Source: Scheffersomyces stipitis CBS 6054 (taxonomy: Eukaryota > Ascomycota > Pichiomycetes > Serinales > Debaryomycetaceae). From it: a stretch of DNA of 64,000 nucleotides. Positions 1 through 9,899 of this stretch are shown piece after piece; position 1 is the first letter of the stretch, and the number at the start of each line of letters is the position of its first letter. A program made the translations under genes and the position numbers. Location: contig NC_009042.1 of assembly GCF_000209165.1 (NCBI RefSeq), forward strand, positions 2,170,001-2,234,000, written 5' to 3'. The notes under the pieces are model-generated. The model did no database searches and had not been told where the DNA came from. It saw only the letters and a program-made list of their open reading frames with translations.

Positions 1-1511
1 CTTCCTCTTACGACACGTTAGTTCTATGGGTGACGTATTCTCGTGCTTCCACGAAACGGAATATCTCCAGTGAATTGGATCGACTCAATTCTAGCACCTC
101 TTCTCTTTCATTATCTTCTGATGGTAAATCTGTCATTTCATTGACTTCCTTGTCGGATACAAAGAGTACGGTTAAACCGGGAAATTTAATGCAAATGACC
201 GAACTTAAGCCTAGCGATCCAGTTATAAAGTCCACTAAGCATCTGAGAGCACCAACAGCGAGAGGCAACACTAATTTGCCGTCTCAATTAAAGTTGCTTC
301 CTATAACGCAAGACTTTCTTGATTTTACTCCAACAAAAGATGAGATACTCAGAAAGAACAGTACCAGGCAGCCCAAAAATGGTTCTTTCGGAATTCCCGT
401 AAGCAGATTGAACTCTTCACTAGAAAAAGCCATTTCGATAGAAAAACTCAACCAGAATCTTGAAATCTTCCAAAATAGGAGAGTAATATCTGATGGTTCC
501 AATACTTTAACTACTATCCCTATATCTCAAGACTCTACCGAAACACAAGCTACAACTGCCAGCGGTATTCAAAGTGATATTTCCAAGTTCGACAACAGAT
601 CATATCACACTTACACCGAAGAGGAGATTTTACTACACGAACAGCGTATGCTTGACGAAAAGATGGCAAAGTCTACCCAATGGCCCAAGGAAGTGGGGAG
701 CAGAAGAAGAACCAAGAAGTTTTCAGAATTTGTAGTCTTGAAAGATATGGGAGAAGGTGCGTATGGTAAGGTGGTGTTGGCTCAGCATAAAGAAGATCCG
801 ATCTACAACATCATCGTGAAGTGCATTGACAAAGAAAGAATCTTGGTAGATACCTGGGTTAGAGACAGAAAGCTCGGCACAATTCCATCAGAAATCCAAA
901 TTATGGCATACTTGAACTCGGAGCCACATCCTAATATCATGCGTATTATCGACTTCTTTGAGGATCTGAAGTATTATTACTTAGAGACTCCTATATTTGG
1001 AGATCCTCCAGCCATTGATTTGTTTGACTTCATTGAAGTTAAGAAAAATATGTCTGAATTGGAGTGCCAGTTCATTTTCAAACAGATTGTATCATCAATC
1101 TACCATTTGCACAAACACGGTATTGTCCATCGCGACATAAAGGATGAAAATGTCATTGTAGACGAAAACGGGGTTATCAAGCTTATAGATTTTGGTAGTG
1201 CCGGTTACACCAGACTGGGACCCTTTGATGTCTTTGTAGGTACCATTGACTATGCATCTCCAGAAGTGTTGAGAGGTGAAAAGTACGAAGGTAAACCACA
1301 AGATATATGGGCTTTAGGAATCTTGTTGTATACGATGATGTACAAAGAGAACCCATTCTACAACGTTGACGAAATCATGGAAGGTGATCTTCGTGTACCT
1401 TATGTGATCAGTGAAGCTTCGTTGAAATTAATAGAGAAGATACTTGTTAGGGAAGTAAACAAGAGGCCCACCATCACGGATATAGTAGAAGACGAGTGGT
1501 TACAGATATGA
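1..1511 (+). CDS. PSK1: PAS kinase (Psk1/Psk2-type), C-terminal part only
   Basis: Serine/threonine kinase that in yeast links nutrient status to glycogen/cell-wall glucose partitioning and translation. The frame is open from base 3 to the left edge with no ATG, so the gene is cut and only about 502 C-terminal residues are here; full PAS kinases exceed 1,000 residues, and the PAS domain would lie off-window. Visible kinase motifs: the glycine loop GEGAYGKV (bases 750-773), the catalytic loop HRDIKDEN (about 1128-1151) and DFG (1188-1196). The stretch RDRKLGTIPSEIQIM and the segment GPFDVFVGTIDYASPEV are hallmarks of the Psk subfamily as I recall it. The domain is preceded by a Ser/Thr-rich linker. 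CTG at 1215-1217 lies just before GPFDVF and is probably Ser. The S. cerevisiae paralogues PSK1 and PSK2 cannot be told apart here. Confidence 0.88.
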   Translation, partial: SSYDTLVLWVTYSRASTKRNISSELDRLNSSTSSLSLSSDGKSVISLTSLSDTKSTVKPGNLMQMTELKPSDPVIKSTKHLRAPTARGNTNLPSQLKLLPITQDFLDFTPTKDEILRKNSTRQPKNGSFGIPVSRLNSSLEKAISIEKLNQNLEIFQNRRVISDGSNTLTTIPISQDSTETQATTASGIQSDISKFDNRSYHTYTEEEILLHEQRMLDEKMAKSTQWPKEVGSRRRTKKFSEFVVLKDMGEGAYGKVVLAQHKEDPIYNIIVKCIDKERILVDTWVRDRKLGTIPSEIQIMAYLNSEPHPNIMRIIDFFEDLKYYYLETPIFGDPPAIDLFDFIEVKKNMSELECQFIFKQIVSSIYHLHKHGIVHRDIKDENVIVDENGVIKLIDFGSAGYTRLGPFDVFVGTIDYASPEVLRGEKYEGKPQDIWALGILLYTMMYKENPFYNVDEIMEGDLRVPYVISEASLKLIEKILVREVNKRPTITDIVEDEWLQI

Positions 1512-1823
1512 TGCATTATATACCAATACAAATATGATACGCATTTAGGAAGGAATTGTAAATTGACAGTAGATGTAGAGTTATAGTAACCCGTCAGACC
1601 ATATTCTCTCTGACTTTTTACTTTTCTTAATTATAACAGATTCTAAATCTATTCGTATCTCATTTTAACAACCTTTAGGTTAGTGCAAAGACTTTTAGTA
1701 TATACCATTATTATTTTTCGCACCCATTTAACTTTCAGTCGCGTTTCAAAACCAGATAGGAAATTCCACTTGAGATGTCAACTTCTAACCTTTTCTACTG
1801 CAAGTATTCCAATTGCAGACGAA
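1512..1823. other. Intergenic, SLD3 promoter
   Basis: 312 bases between the PAS kinase stop and the SLD3 ATG. The SLD3 frame stays open to 1683 but contains no ATG before 1824, so I treat this as leader and promoter. No recognisable binding motif stands out. Confidence 0.6.
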
Positions 1824-4448
1824 ATGTCTGCTGAGGAGAAAAATGGCAAGATTATTGATAAAGGGCGAGATACCGTGCTTAAGTTGCCTTTTTCGTTTGA
1901 GGTAGCACAAGCTCTAGATTCTTATCCACTTGTTATTACCATATTGCAGACTCTTCAAGCTGCCGATCTTCAGCACTTATCTTCATCCACGATCGACAAT
2001 TCTTCAATAAGTAAAGCCTTGGATAGTGAAGCAGATAGTGGAAGTATCAGCAAAGTTATTTTCAAAGTTAGTGAACAAATTGGAGCTGGTTTGTCGACAA
2101 TTTCCACTTCGTACTTCTTTGTCAAGGTCCAGAAGAGACTAGCTGATAAAGACCAGAGATTGGCTATTATCTACAAAATCAAGAAGAACTACTATGGAAT
2201 AGCCTATTTGGCCGAGGGTATTAACTTTAAAGATATTGCTGTAGAATCGAATCAAAGAATAGCCTCTTTTGGAACAAAAGAGATTATAGTTGATTACATG
2301 TCTTTAGATGAAGATCTTCATTTGCAAGGTAGCGACGACATGGAAATTGACCAGATGTTGGAGAATTTCTCCATGGATCCTCCGATGAATAATAATCTTT
2401 CTGAAACTAAGCTGGATGCAACCAACTCTGCGAATGATGCCAATATTCTTGTGTCTCCTTCTTCTATTGAAGATCCAGTCATTTTTCTCAAATCCAGATA
2501 CTACAACACGCTTTATTCACTTACGACACCACTAAGCTATATTCCCAAAACTGCAATAGCGAGGTTTCGAAATTTATGTTCAAATGATAATAGGAAGATC
2601 TCTGATCTATTGGCAGGGTTGTGCCTTTCAGTACATCAAATGGATGCAAGACACCACGGCAAACATGGTGTCCTCCAATTGATCAGCTCAGAAAATGTAG
2701 ATACTAATCTTCAAATAAGTAAATTAGAAATTCAGAACCAACAGGATTTCATTTCGAGACACGAAAAGATAATTCAAGATATTCTCAAAACTGAAAAGCC
2801 ATCTTCGAACCATCCGATAGTAACGGATGCTGCCGGCAAGGTAACGCAAGAGTCAAGCGAGAAAAAGTTTCAGAGAATAGTTCTAGAACTAAAGATGAGG
2901 GAAGCACAATTGCAGACGATTCTATTATTCGAGCTACTTCATTCTTGGGATATTGACGAGAGCAACTTCTTGGAATCAAATGCGAAGAAATTAGAAAAAG
3001 AAGAGAAGAAAAGAGCAAAAGAGTCCAATGTTCCACTTGTTCGGAAAAAGAAATCAAAGTCTACAAGAAAAATTGTACCAACATTCTTAGGAATGGGAGT
3101 AGACGTAAATGAAAATAGCACTACGTTCCCAACTGCATTGATCGATCAACTAACAGTCTACAAGAACCTAAATGCTATTGTAGATCGAATGGGACTATGG
3201 GACATGCTACTTGGAAGTTCAGAGAAGAAAGACAATGAAAACTCTATTGGATTCATTGCCTACGTGTTGGTGCCATACTACAATAAGAAGCTTCCACTGA
3301 TTGTAAAGTATGTGGTTGACAGAGTCAAAGATCTGAATTTGAAAATGAAGGTCAACAAAGCAGAAAGAAAGTTGACGAGTAGAAAGGACTCACCAGAACT
3401 TCCTTCAAATACTCCTAATGAAACCACACATACTCCGATCGAAGAACAGAAGAAAAAGTCTTCCAAATACAAGAAAGTGGTATTGACCAGAAAAGTTCCG
3501 AAACTAGAGAAGTCTTTAACATCAGGATTAGAGGATGAATACAATCTCAAGCCTGCATTATCATTGAAAAGATCATCTTCAAACCTCTCCTATAAGAACC
3601 TTAAGAAGAGGTTAGTCGATTTGAACGATAGCACAGTAGAAAAGAATTCTTCCAATTCCAAGGCAAATAGACTGAATAGTCTATCAGAGAAATCAAGTCA
3701 ACAAACTCAGTCATTTATATTTGGAAATGCCAAAAAAACACGTCTCAAATCAACAGTTCCTCAGCGTAATCACTCGCTGGCTCAGATTCTTGCAACTCCA
3801 ATGAAAAACAAAAGTGCCCCAATTATTCCGATAGCATACACGGATTTGAAAAGGGCTCTGATTACAGATTCTCACTCTCAAGTAGAAGCTACACCCAACA
3901 ATGCTGTTCGAGTAATTGACATGTCTGACGTGATCAATACTCCTGAAGATCATTTTGTCAATCTTAAGCACAACGTATTTACGCAGCCAAAGTCACATTC
4001 TGTTTCAGATAAGCTAATGAGCGTATCACTTGCTGTAGATAATGGTAGCCATATAACGTCAAGTCCAGTAAAATCTCCCGGATTTCAAAGTAATGTCAAT
4101 ATCACTACAGATCCAATTCAGGTCGAAAGTACTCCTATTGCTTCCGTAAGAAGAAATAATATCATCAATTCAGCTAATAGTTCAAAGTCAAAGAAAAAGA
4201 GTAAACCAGGTGAACCGGTGTCGGCTATGGAATCACCATTTTATAGAGCTAGATGGAATGGCTCACCAAGCCAACCGGATAGAAACCACTTAATGGAACA
4301 GGTAATTTCTGATGACGAATTGCCTTCTGAACAAGCATTTACGTTTTCGGGACCGTCGTCCAAAACGTATACAGACCAGTCCGACAATGAACTGGATATG
4401 TTCGTATCGCCCAAAATGACTACTACACTAAAGAAAAGGTTGTTGTAA
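1824..4448 (+). CDS. SLD3: DNA replication initiation factor Sld3
   Basis: Sld3 recruits Cdc45 to licensed origins and, when phosphorylated by CDK, binds Dpb11 to fire them. The 874-residue protein has the Sld3 (Treslin-type) core: a run around 2870-2950 reads RIVLELKMREAQLQTILLFELL, followed by a basic KKSKSTRKIVPTFLGMG segment and PYYNKKLPLIVKYVV, the family signature as I know it. The C-terminal third is disordered and rich in SP/TP sites (among them LATPMK, EATPNN, INTPED, SSPVKSP, ESTPIA, MESPFY, GSPSQP, VSPKMT), matching the CDK-regulated tail. Start: the frame extends upstream without an ATG, so the ATG at 1824 (MSAEEKNG) is the first possible start. It faces TAF6 with only 54 bases between stops. 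Confidence 0.85.
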   Translation: MSAEEKNGKIIDKGRDTVLKLPFSFEVAQALDSYPLVITILQTLQAADLQHLSSSTIDNSSISKALDSEADSGSISKVIFKVSEQIGAGLSTISTSYFFVKVQKRLADKDQRLAIIYKIKKNYYGIAYLAEGINFKDIAVESNQRIASFGTKEIIVDYMSLDEDLHLQGSDDMEIDQMLENFSMDPPMNNNLSETKLDATNSANDANILVSPSSIEDPVIFLKSRYYNTLYSLTTPLSYIPKTAIARFRNLCSNDNRKISDLLAGLCLSVHQMDARHHGKHGVLQLISSENVDTNLQISKLEIQNQQDFISRHEKIIQDILKTEKPSSNHPIVTDAAGKVTQESSEKKFQRIVLELKMREAQLQTILLFELLHSWDIDESNFLESNAKKLEKEEKKRAKESNVPLVRKKKSKSTRKIVPTFLGMGVDVNENSTTFPTALIDQLTVYKNLNAIVDRMGLWDMLLGSSEKKDNENSIGFIAYVLVPYYNKKLPLIVKYVVDRVKDLNLKMKVNKAERKLTSRKDSPELPSNTPNETTHTPIEEQKKKSSKYKKVVLTRKVPKLEKSLTSGLEDEYNLKPALSLKRSSSNLSYKNLKKRLVDLNDSTVEKNSSNSKANRLNSLSEKSSQQTQSFIFGNAKKTRLKSTVPQRNHSLAQILATPMKNKSAPIIPIAYTDLKRALITDSHSQVEATPNNAVRVIDMSDVINTPEDHFVNLKHNVFTQPKSHSVSDKLMSVSLAVDNGSHITSSPVKSPGFQSNVNITTDPIQVESTPIASVRRNNIINSANSSKSKKKSKPGEPVSAMESPFYRARWNGSPSQPDRNHLMEQVISDDELPSEQAFTFSGPSSKTYTDQSDNELDMFVSPKMTTTLKKRLL

Positions 4449-4502
4449 TAGTTACTATTCATACATTAATATACATCATTATTTTGAATTGTTGTACACG
4501 TT

Positions 4503-5987
4503 CTAGACGACAACTTCGCCAAAGAATAGACCTCTGACAATGTCTTTTGCATCCCTGTGTTGCAAAACTAAGTCGGCGAGAGTATCACCAATCCTGTCTT
4601 TCAACTTGTTCTTAATTTCTTCTGAAAACCCGGAGTCTGTATCCATAGACTCTTCATCTTGGGGTAATTCCACTTTAAGGCTATCCAAAATTTCTAGCGA
4701 TTCATTTAGCAAGATATCCTTTTCAAAGTCGGTCTTATCGCTGTTCTCAACTACCAGCTTGCACCAAACTTTCAAGTTGCCTATCAAGACCAACTTGACA
4801 ACTTCTGTGCCCATATTCTTCAACCCCAAAAGGGCACCATAATGCGTACCTACTGGTTTTGTAGAATCTAACAACGCACGCAATAACGTTCTTGTCACTC
4901 TGGGTCTCAAAGTCGAGTACGAAGAGCCGTAAACCTTGATAATGTGTTCTAGCAAAAAGGCAGCGAATTCTCTAACGGCCAATTGTGTTTTCAACGTGTC
5001 CTGAGACTCTTTGGAGGAGGTTTCTCTGATCACAGGACCTATTCTCTTAGCCAATAACAACGTCAAGATACAAGGCATAAGAGCATGGACATAAGGATCG
5101 AGGAAAATAGTCTTGTTATCAGCGAGAGCAGAAATCACTTCCAACATTGTGGACAAGATATCAATGTTCCTCAACTGGTTTGTGATCTGTTCGGCCACGA
5201 ATTGGATGAAATAAGGCACCAACTGGTGCAAACCCGGGTCATTCTTCAACGAGTTCAAGGCAGCTACCTTCAAGTTCTCCTTTTCTGGATCTGTCGAAAT
5301 GAGAACTTCTACAACCTTGTCAAAATACAACTTGAGTTCCTTCGACAATACGTGTTTGACCAACGGCTTGACTTCTGATTGCTTCTCGGTGGCCTTCTTG
5401 TCTTTGGTAGCAGCAGATCCTTGTGCTGAGTCCTTGTTTTCGCCGTTTTGGCCAAGCGATAAAATATCGTTTCCAAGAATGGACGAAGTGGCACCTCTTA
5501 TTATCGGAGGGAGACTCTTGATTTCGGCAGGAAGAGGATTCTGCGCCACCATTGGTTGGACTCCTTCAATAGCAAGCCAATGAGCAGTAAAGGTGGTTTG
5601 ACGAGGCACTTTTGGTAATTCCTGGTTGATCAACTTTTCAAGTTCAATCTCATTATCATCTATATAATACAAAGTCTGTCCTCCAGCACCAACCAAGGCT
5701 TCCTTGAAAACCAACGGTTGCGAATTGTCGTAGCCATAAAGGGGCTCAATATTCAATACTTTTAAGGCGTTACTTATGTCTGAAGTCATGAGCAACTTTC
5801 TTTTCGAGTGTCTCATGAATTTAATGGCTGTTTCCAAGATTTCATGGATACGGTACTCGACATCCATGGCAAGATTCTTGGCTGCCTCCTCTGGCAAATT
5901 GATACTGAGCAGCTCCGCAGCATCTTTGACGGTGTCATGGGGAGACCACAACGAGTACGACAAGGGTATCTTCAGACTGGACTCCAT
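4503..5987 (-). CDS. TAF6: TFIID/SAGA subunit TAF6
   Basis: Histone-fold TAF shared by TFIID and SAGA; it pairs with TAF9 and scaffolds the complex in the nucleus. The 494-residue protein begins MESSLKIPLSYSLWSP; the H4-like histone fold spans roughly residues 13-82, with DVEYRIHEILETAIKFMRHSKRKLLMTSDI-type residues and the NIEPLYGY ending. A conserved linker (GGQTLYYIDDNEIELEKLI, LPKVPRQTTFTAHWLAIEGVQP) follows, then a helical HEAT-type C-terminal domain with an acidic tail before the last helix. I start at the ATG at 5987: the open frame continues upstream only to a TTG codon. Length is close to the roughly 500 residues of yeast TAF6. The gene is convergent with SLD3. Confidence 0.93.
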   Translation of the reverse strand: MESSLKIPLSYSLWSPHDTVKDAAELLSINLPEEAAKNLAMDVEYRIHEILETAIKFMRHSKRKLLMTSDISNALKVLNIEPLYGYDNSQPLVFKEALVGAGGQTLYYIDDNEIELEKLINQELPKVPRQTTFTAHWLAIEGVQPMVAQNPLPAEIKSLPPIIRGATSSILGNDILSLGQNGENKDSAQGSAATKDKKATEKQSEVKPLVKHVLSKELKLYFDKVVEVLISTDPEKENLKVAALNSLKNDPGLHQLVPYFIQFVAEQITNQLRNIDILSTMLEVISALADNKTIFLDPYVHALMPCILTLLLAKRIGPVIRETSSKESQDTLKTQLAVREFAAFLLEHIIKVYGSSYSTLRPRVTRTLLRALLDSTKPVGTHYGALLGLKNMGTEVVKLVLIGNLKVWCKLVVENSDKTDFEKDILLNESLEILDSLKVELPQDEESMDTDSGFSEEIKNKLKDRIGDTLADLVLQHRDAKDIVRGLFFGEVVV

Positions 5988-6434
5988 GATCGTAGATAGT
6001 AGTATGATAAGATGTTTTAGTACAGAGAAGTAAGTTCCTGAGAATTTATGTTGATAATTCAAAATGAAGTCGTGTTCGTGTACAGGATCGAAAAGGGTTT
6101 AGCGAGAGTAGCTTTTGGTAAGAAAATAATCAACTCTACTAGGCAGCGGCTAAGTAGACAAGTAGAAAGAATTGTCCTATTATTACTGCTTCTATATCAA
6201 TGTGTTGATTACCTACCGTAATTTTCTCGTGAAAGAAGTTTCACCTATATGCCAAACATTTGGCTCTTTTACGAAAATAGGTGATCCTTTAGTAAAGAAA
6301 ACGTTTAGTATGGCACAACGGGATGTATAATTATATATTTCATAGAATGCACTTCACAATCGCAAATCATATCTACTATCTAGTTTCATGGAAAAGAATC
6401 AGCATCTCATTATATGATTCAATACCTATCTTCA
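5988..6434. other. Intergenic, TAF6 promoter
   Basis: 447 bases between the TAF6 start and the stop of the coiled-coil gene, both on the minus strand. AT-rich; no RNA gene or repeat recognised. Confidence 0.5.
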
Positions 6435-7226
6435 TCAAGTCTTTGACGGTCTCCTCGCCCTTTCATTTATACTATTCCTACCCTGAATTTCCTCCACAAG
6501 TTCATGATTCAAGTCCAACAACGTCTTGTTCTCCTTCTCTAGCAAATCTATCTTCTTATTCAGTTTTTCAAGTTCTCTGTTCAATATTTCTAATTGCTTC
6601 GTTAATAGTTGAGACCTTGTCTCGGCCAAAGCAACACTCGTGCTGGTCACTGGCTCTCCTTTCTCTGTTGAAGAATCCTCTACCTCTTCGCTGCTATTGG
6701 TATTCTCAATTGCCTCGCTGTAGACACCATCTGTGATATTGTAGCTTCTCTTAGTAAACATTTCACTATTAATCAAAGCCCTTTGTTGCTCTTCAAATCG
6801 TTCTTTGCTGAGCTTTGCTAGAGTTTCTGCTCCCAACCCCCTCATCTTGTACAACTCAAAAAGAATAAAATCCTCCTTGCTGGACATCCTCTTCTTGGCC
6901 ATTTCCTCGTCCATACCTGGAAAGGCGAAGAATTGTCTTATAAAGCTGTCCATAAACTTATTGTACCTTTCTTCTACGAAAATACCGTTGAGAATCGGTA
7001 TATCCAATATCTGCTGCACTCGCTCGTCCTTTGTCTGTGCAAACTGAAAACTGCTCAATTTGATAGCAACTATCTCCCAGGTATCCTGACGGGCTTCCTC
7101 TGTGTACTGAAGATGTGGGAGATAGGTGAGTACAAGCTCTAAGAGCGGCACCGCCATCTTACTAGCGATCTTATCCCATTCCTTCCCTATGAAAGAATTA
7201 GCGGATACTTTGTAAGGTGATTTCAT
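6435..7226 (-). CDS. Uncharacterised protein with C-terminal coiled coil
   Basis: A 263-residue protein from a clean ATG; I do not recognise the family. The N-terminal 150 residues look globular and helical (GKEWDKIASKMAVPLLELVLTYL, EEMAKKRMSSKEDFILFELYKMRGLGAETL). Then comes an acidic Ser/Thr/Glu linker (about 165-195). The last 65 residues form a strong heptad coiled coil (LLTKQLEILNRELEKLNKKI and LLEKENKTLLDLNHELVEEI) ending in a basic tail RARRPSKT. No signal peptide or membrane segment. Normal codon use and a continuous frame argue for a real gene. The architecture is compatible with an adaptor or a kinetochore/spindle-pole type subunit, but nothing seen here decides that. Confidence 0.7.
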   Translation of the reverse strand: MKSPYKVSANSFIGKEWDKIASKMAVPLLELVLTYLPHLQYTEEARQDTWEIVAIKLSSFQFAQTKDERVQQILDIPILNGIFVEERYNKFMDSFIRQFFAFPGMDEEMAKKRMSSKEDFILFELYKMRGLGAETLAKLSKERFEEQQRALINSEMFTKRSYNITDGVYSEAIENTNSSEEVEDSSTEKGEPVTSTSVALAETRSQLLTKQLEILNRELEKLNKKIDLLEKENKTLLDLNHELVEEIQGRNSINERARRPSKT

Positions 7227-7790
7227 GAAGTTTGTAAATGTTTAATATTACAAAGAAATTGTAGGCAACAACGAAATTACTACCCAATTGATAACTATAT
7301 ATGCTTGGTTAAGAGATTAAATCGGGGCAAAGCTTATGGCGAAGCCGTTTGCCTTGAATGACGTGGAAAGGTTTATCTGCAAAATTCCTCAAAATGGATC
7401 CCGTGATTTTGCCATTGCATAAGATATTGATGTATATTTATATGGAATGAGTCAACTTGTAGTCGACACGTAATTCTACGGCCTATAGTGGATTGTAACG
7501 TGTTTTGTATTTGAATTTGAAAGTACGAACACTTTGCTATATAATAAAGCCATAAGATAGCTTCAAATTGCATCTATTTAGAATGATTTGACACATTTCT
7601 GCTTTCATGGAATCGGAGTGATAATAATAATTCGTTACTGGAACTTCTAAGTATTGCAACTGAAGTTTGAACTTCTTGTGTAGTCGGAACATACGTTGTG
7701 TTCAATGGTACTATCGCTATATTTATTCTATCATTGTGTGACACTCTTAGCAAATTGGAATTCCAAATTTTTGTCACTTCTCTATTACAA
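7227..7790. other. Intergenic region
   Basis: 564 bases between two minus-strand genes. Two short minus-strand frames (7373-7573, 7574-7777) have no protein-like character. I see no RNA gene or repeat. Confidence 0.45.
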
Positions 7791-8153
7791 TCACGAGAGT
7801 CCCTTTTCTGCTTTGGACATTGTTTTCATGTTCTTCATCTTCTCTTTACTTTCACTGAGCTTTTCTTGCTGCGTTTGGAACCTCTTTTCAGCTGCTAACC
7901 TAGCGGCCTCCTTGGAAGACAAATTACTCTTTTCAGGATCATTTCCAGCACCCAAAATCTCTCCCTTAGAGCCTGGCTTACTGGAATGTGTCTGGCTCTT
8001 CTTTGTCCCTGCTTTAGGCTCGACTTTTTCAGCGTCGCCTTTGGTTCCCAATCGCTGCTCTGTTGTAGCTAATCTAGAACTTCCATCGACTCTTTTACTC
8101 GCTACGCGATTGGTATCGACTTTTTCGTATCCTTTTGAAAAGCAGCTTCCCAT
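7791..8153 (-). CDS. Small acylated SVIP-like protein (candidate p97/Cdc48 binder)
   Basis: A 120-residue hydrophilic protein. It starts MGSCFSK, which fits N-myristoylation (Gly2, Ser6, Lys7) with Cys4 available for palmitoylation, so membrane attachment is likely. The middle is Lys/Ser/Gly-rich and probably disordered. Residues 81-91 (KEAARLAAEKR) match the VCP-interacting motif pattern R-x5-A-A-x2-R except that the first Arg is Lys. A Gln/Glu/Lys-rich helix follows. Small acylated protein plus VIM-like helix is the layout of SVIP, which inhibits ERAD through p97. The assignment is inferred from motif and layout only. The opposite strand carries a longer open frame (7696-8238), but it lacks an ATG start and protein-like composition. 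Confidence 0.6.
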   Translation of the reverse strand: MGSCFSKGYEKVDTNRVASKRVDGSSRLATTEQRLGTKGDAEKVEPKAGTKKSQTHSSKPGSKGEILGAGNDPEKSNLSSKEAARLAAEKRFQTQQEKLSESKEKMKNMKTMSKAEKGLS

Positions 8154-9899
8154 TGTACACTCTACTATTGGCTGGTTCTTGACTTCCCAAAGCAGGGATG
8201 GCGATTACGGACTGGATTGGACAGCTGATAACGTTTGAATCATTCAATTTTGATTCCAAGTTGCTCTGAGTGTGGGGCATGCGGTGCAGGACAAAATGCG
8301 CTCATACATAAACTCAAGCCTCTTTGCATGTAGATATGGGGAAATTATGGATCGGGGATCATATGAAGAAGTTGTAGGATTTCAAATAGAGAGGAAATGT
8401 CGAGAACTTGAAGACGGGGCTGCCATACACTTTTTGCTTCTAGTAGTATGTTCCTTATTTGGCAACCTCGCCGTTCAAACACATTTGCAAATGGCTCATG
8501 CGCCTGAAAGCTGTGGGCAGCAGCATTTACAGAGTTTTAACGTTAACCTCAAGGTTCTCAAGACACATGAGTTGGTGCATGCCACCGAATGTACGTAGGA
8601 CACAATGGAGGTCTTGGTACCAAGCAATATGTACATATTAGATAGCTCCTGGTAGTTTAACCTAATTCTCACTAAATACTTTACCTGTTCCACATTCTGG
8701 CGGCGCTAAACCTAGCTGGTGCCACTCCGTGGTTATCGCTAACAAAGATGACAGCACAACAAGACGGCACCCCTTCGCTAATATGCAACTTTGATGACGC
8801 CTGCCAACATCTCTACACTCCTTTTGAGAAGCGTAACCTATTCAACTTTAGACTATTTTATCTTGTTACAATATATTATCTAGATATTCGTAACTCTTTT
8901 TCTCGTAATATTCATATGAGAAAAGCTAGCAAGGGTAAATATTATTTTCTAATTGCACAACTGTCAAAATAAATACCGAAATGACTATACACTTTGTACA
9001 TAGAAATAAATACGAAAATTATCATTCGCAGCTATTTATTGTATACCAATTGGGTGCTCTTAACCATAAGTTGCCCAGGAAGGGAAGGTGAAATAGAAGT
9101 AAAAAGGGCCACTTCCAGCACACTTTCGAATGACACCCTATCTCTCTCGTAGCAGTACAGATGACATCAGGCGCTTAAAAGCCTGGAATTGCATTTGTTT
9201 CGGACATGCCTTGCGTGCATAAATATTATAATTAGAGTTGAACAATTTAATTCTCATTATGCAAGTGGACAATCTAAGGACCCTCACTTCGACTATTCTT
9301 TATCTAAGTTGTCTTAAAGATATTTGCTAGGATATACGAAGACTATATCTATTCAACAACAGTAAGACAGTCAGAAAGGATTAAAATCGAATAAAGTGGT
9401 TTGAAAGAATATTCGTAAACCCACTAGGGAATACAATTGGCTTGTTGTTGCTAATTACTCTTGTGCGCTACATGCAAATATTTTCTAGCTCTACACCAGC
9501 AGAGCATAAATTAGTACCTAGCGAGGTATGTAGGTAATTAGACTAATCGGGGTGTACATAATAAATTCTAGGCAGATGTGTCGATAATTGTTAAATGCAA
9601 TTAATGATTACGTATATTGCTTGTTCCAAATGTGGTTTATTATGCAACGACTATTTGTTGTGCTTGAAGCATGAGAAAATTATAAATTATAAAGCGCATT
9701 GATATTTTGCAATATGGTCGCAATCAAATCTAATATCCTTGATAAATATTCTGGTAAGATTAAACGGTGTTCAAATGAAGGGTATTTCCTACTAACCGGG
9801 ACCAATATCCTCCCTTGAATAAAGCTGGCCATCTATATAATACTCGCAGGAACCATTTTTAACTTTAAAGGATGAAAGCCTTACTTCACCACTTTCAAT
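8154..9899. other. Intergenic, 1.7 kb, BMT promoter at right end
   Basis: AT-rich region between two divergently transcribed genes. Short frames at 8272-8598 and 8748-8972 look random. Apart from the TATA box at 9834-9840 I recognise nothing. Confidence 0.5.
9834..9840 (+). promoter_or_regulatory. TATA box of the beta-mannosyltransferase gene
   Basis: TATATAA lies 60 bases upstream of the ATG at 9900, a usual distance for yeast. Confidence 0.5.

Noticed and set aside
7696..8238. 180-codon plus-strand frame antisense to the SVIP-like gene
   Set aside because: No ATG at its start and hydrophobic random-looking composition, whereas the minus strand has an ATG, an acylation motif and a VIM-like helix.
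8272..8972. Two plus-strand frames of 108 and 74 codons
   Set aside because: No family resemblance, atypical composition, no promoter signal; expected by chance in 1.7 kb.
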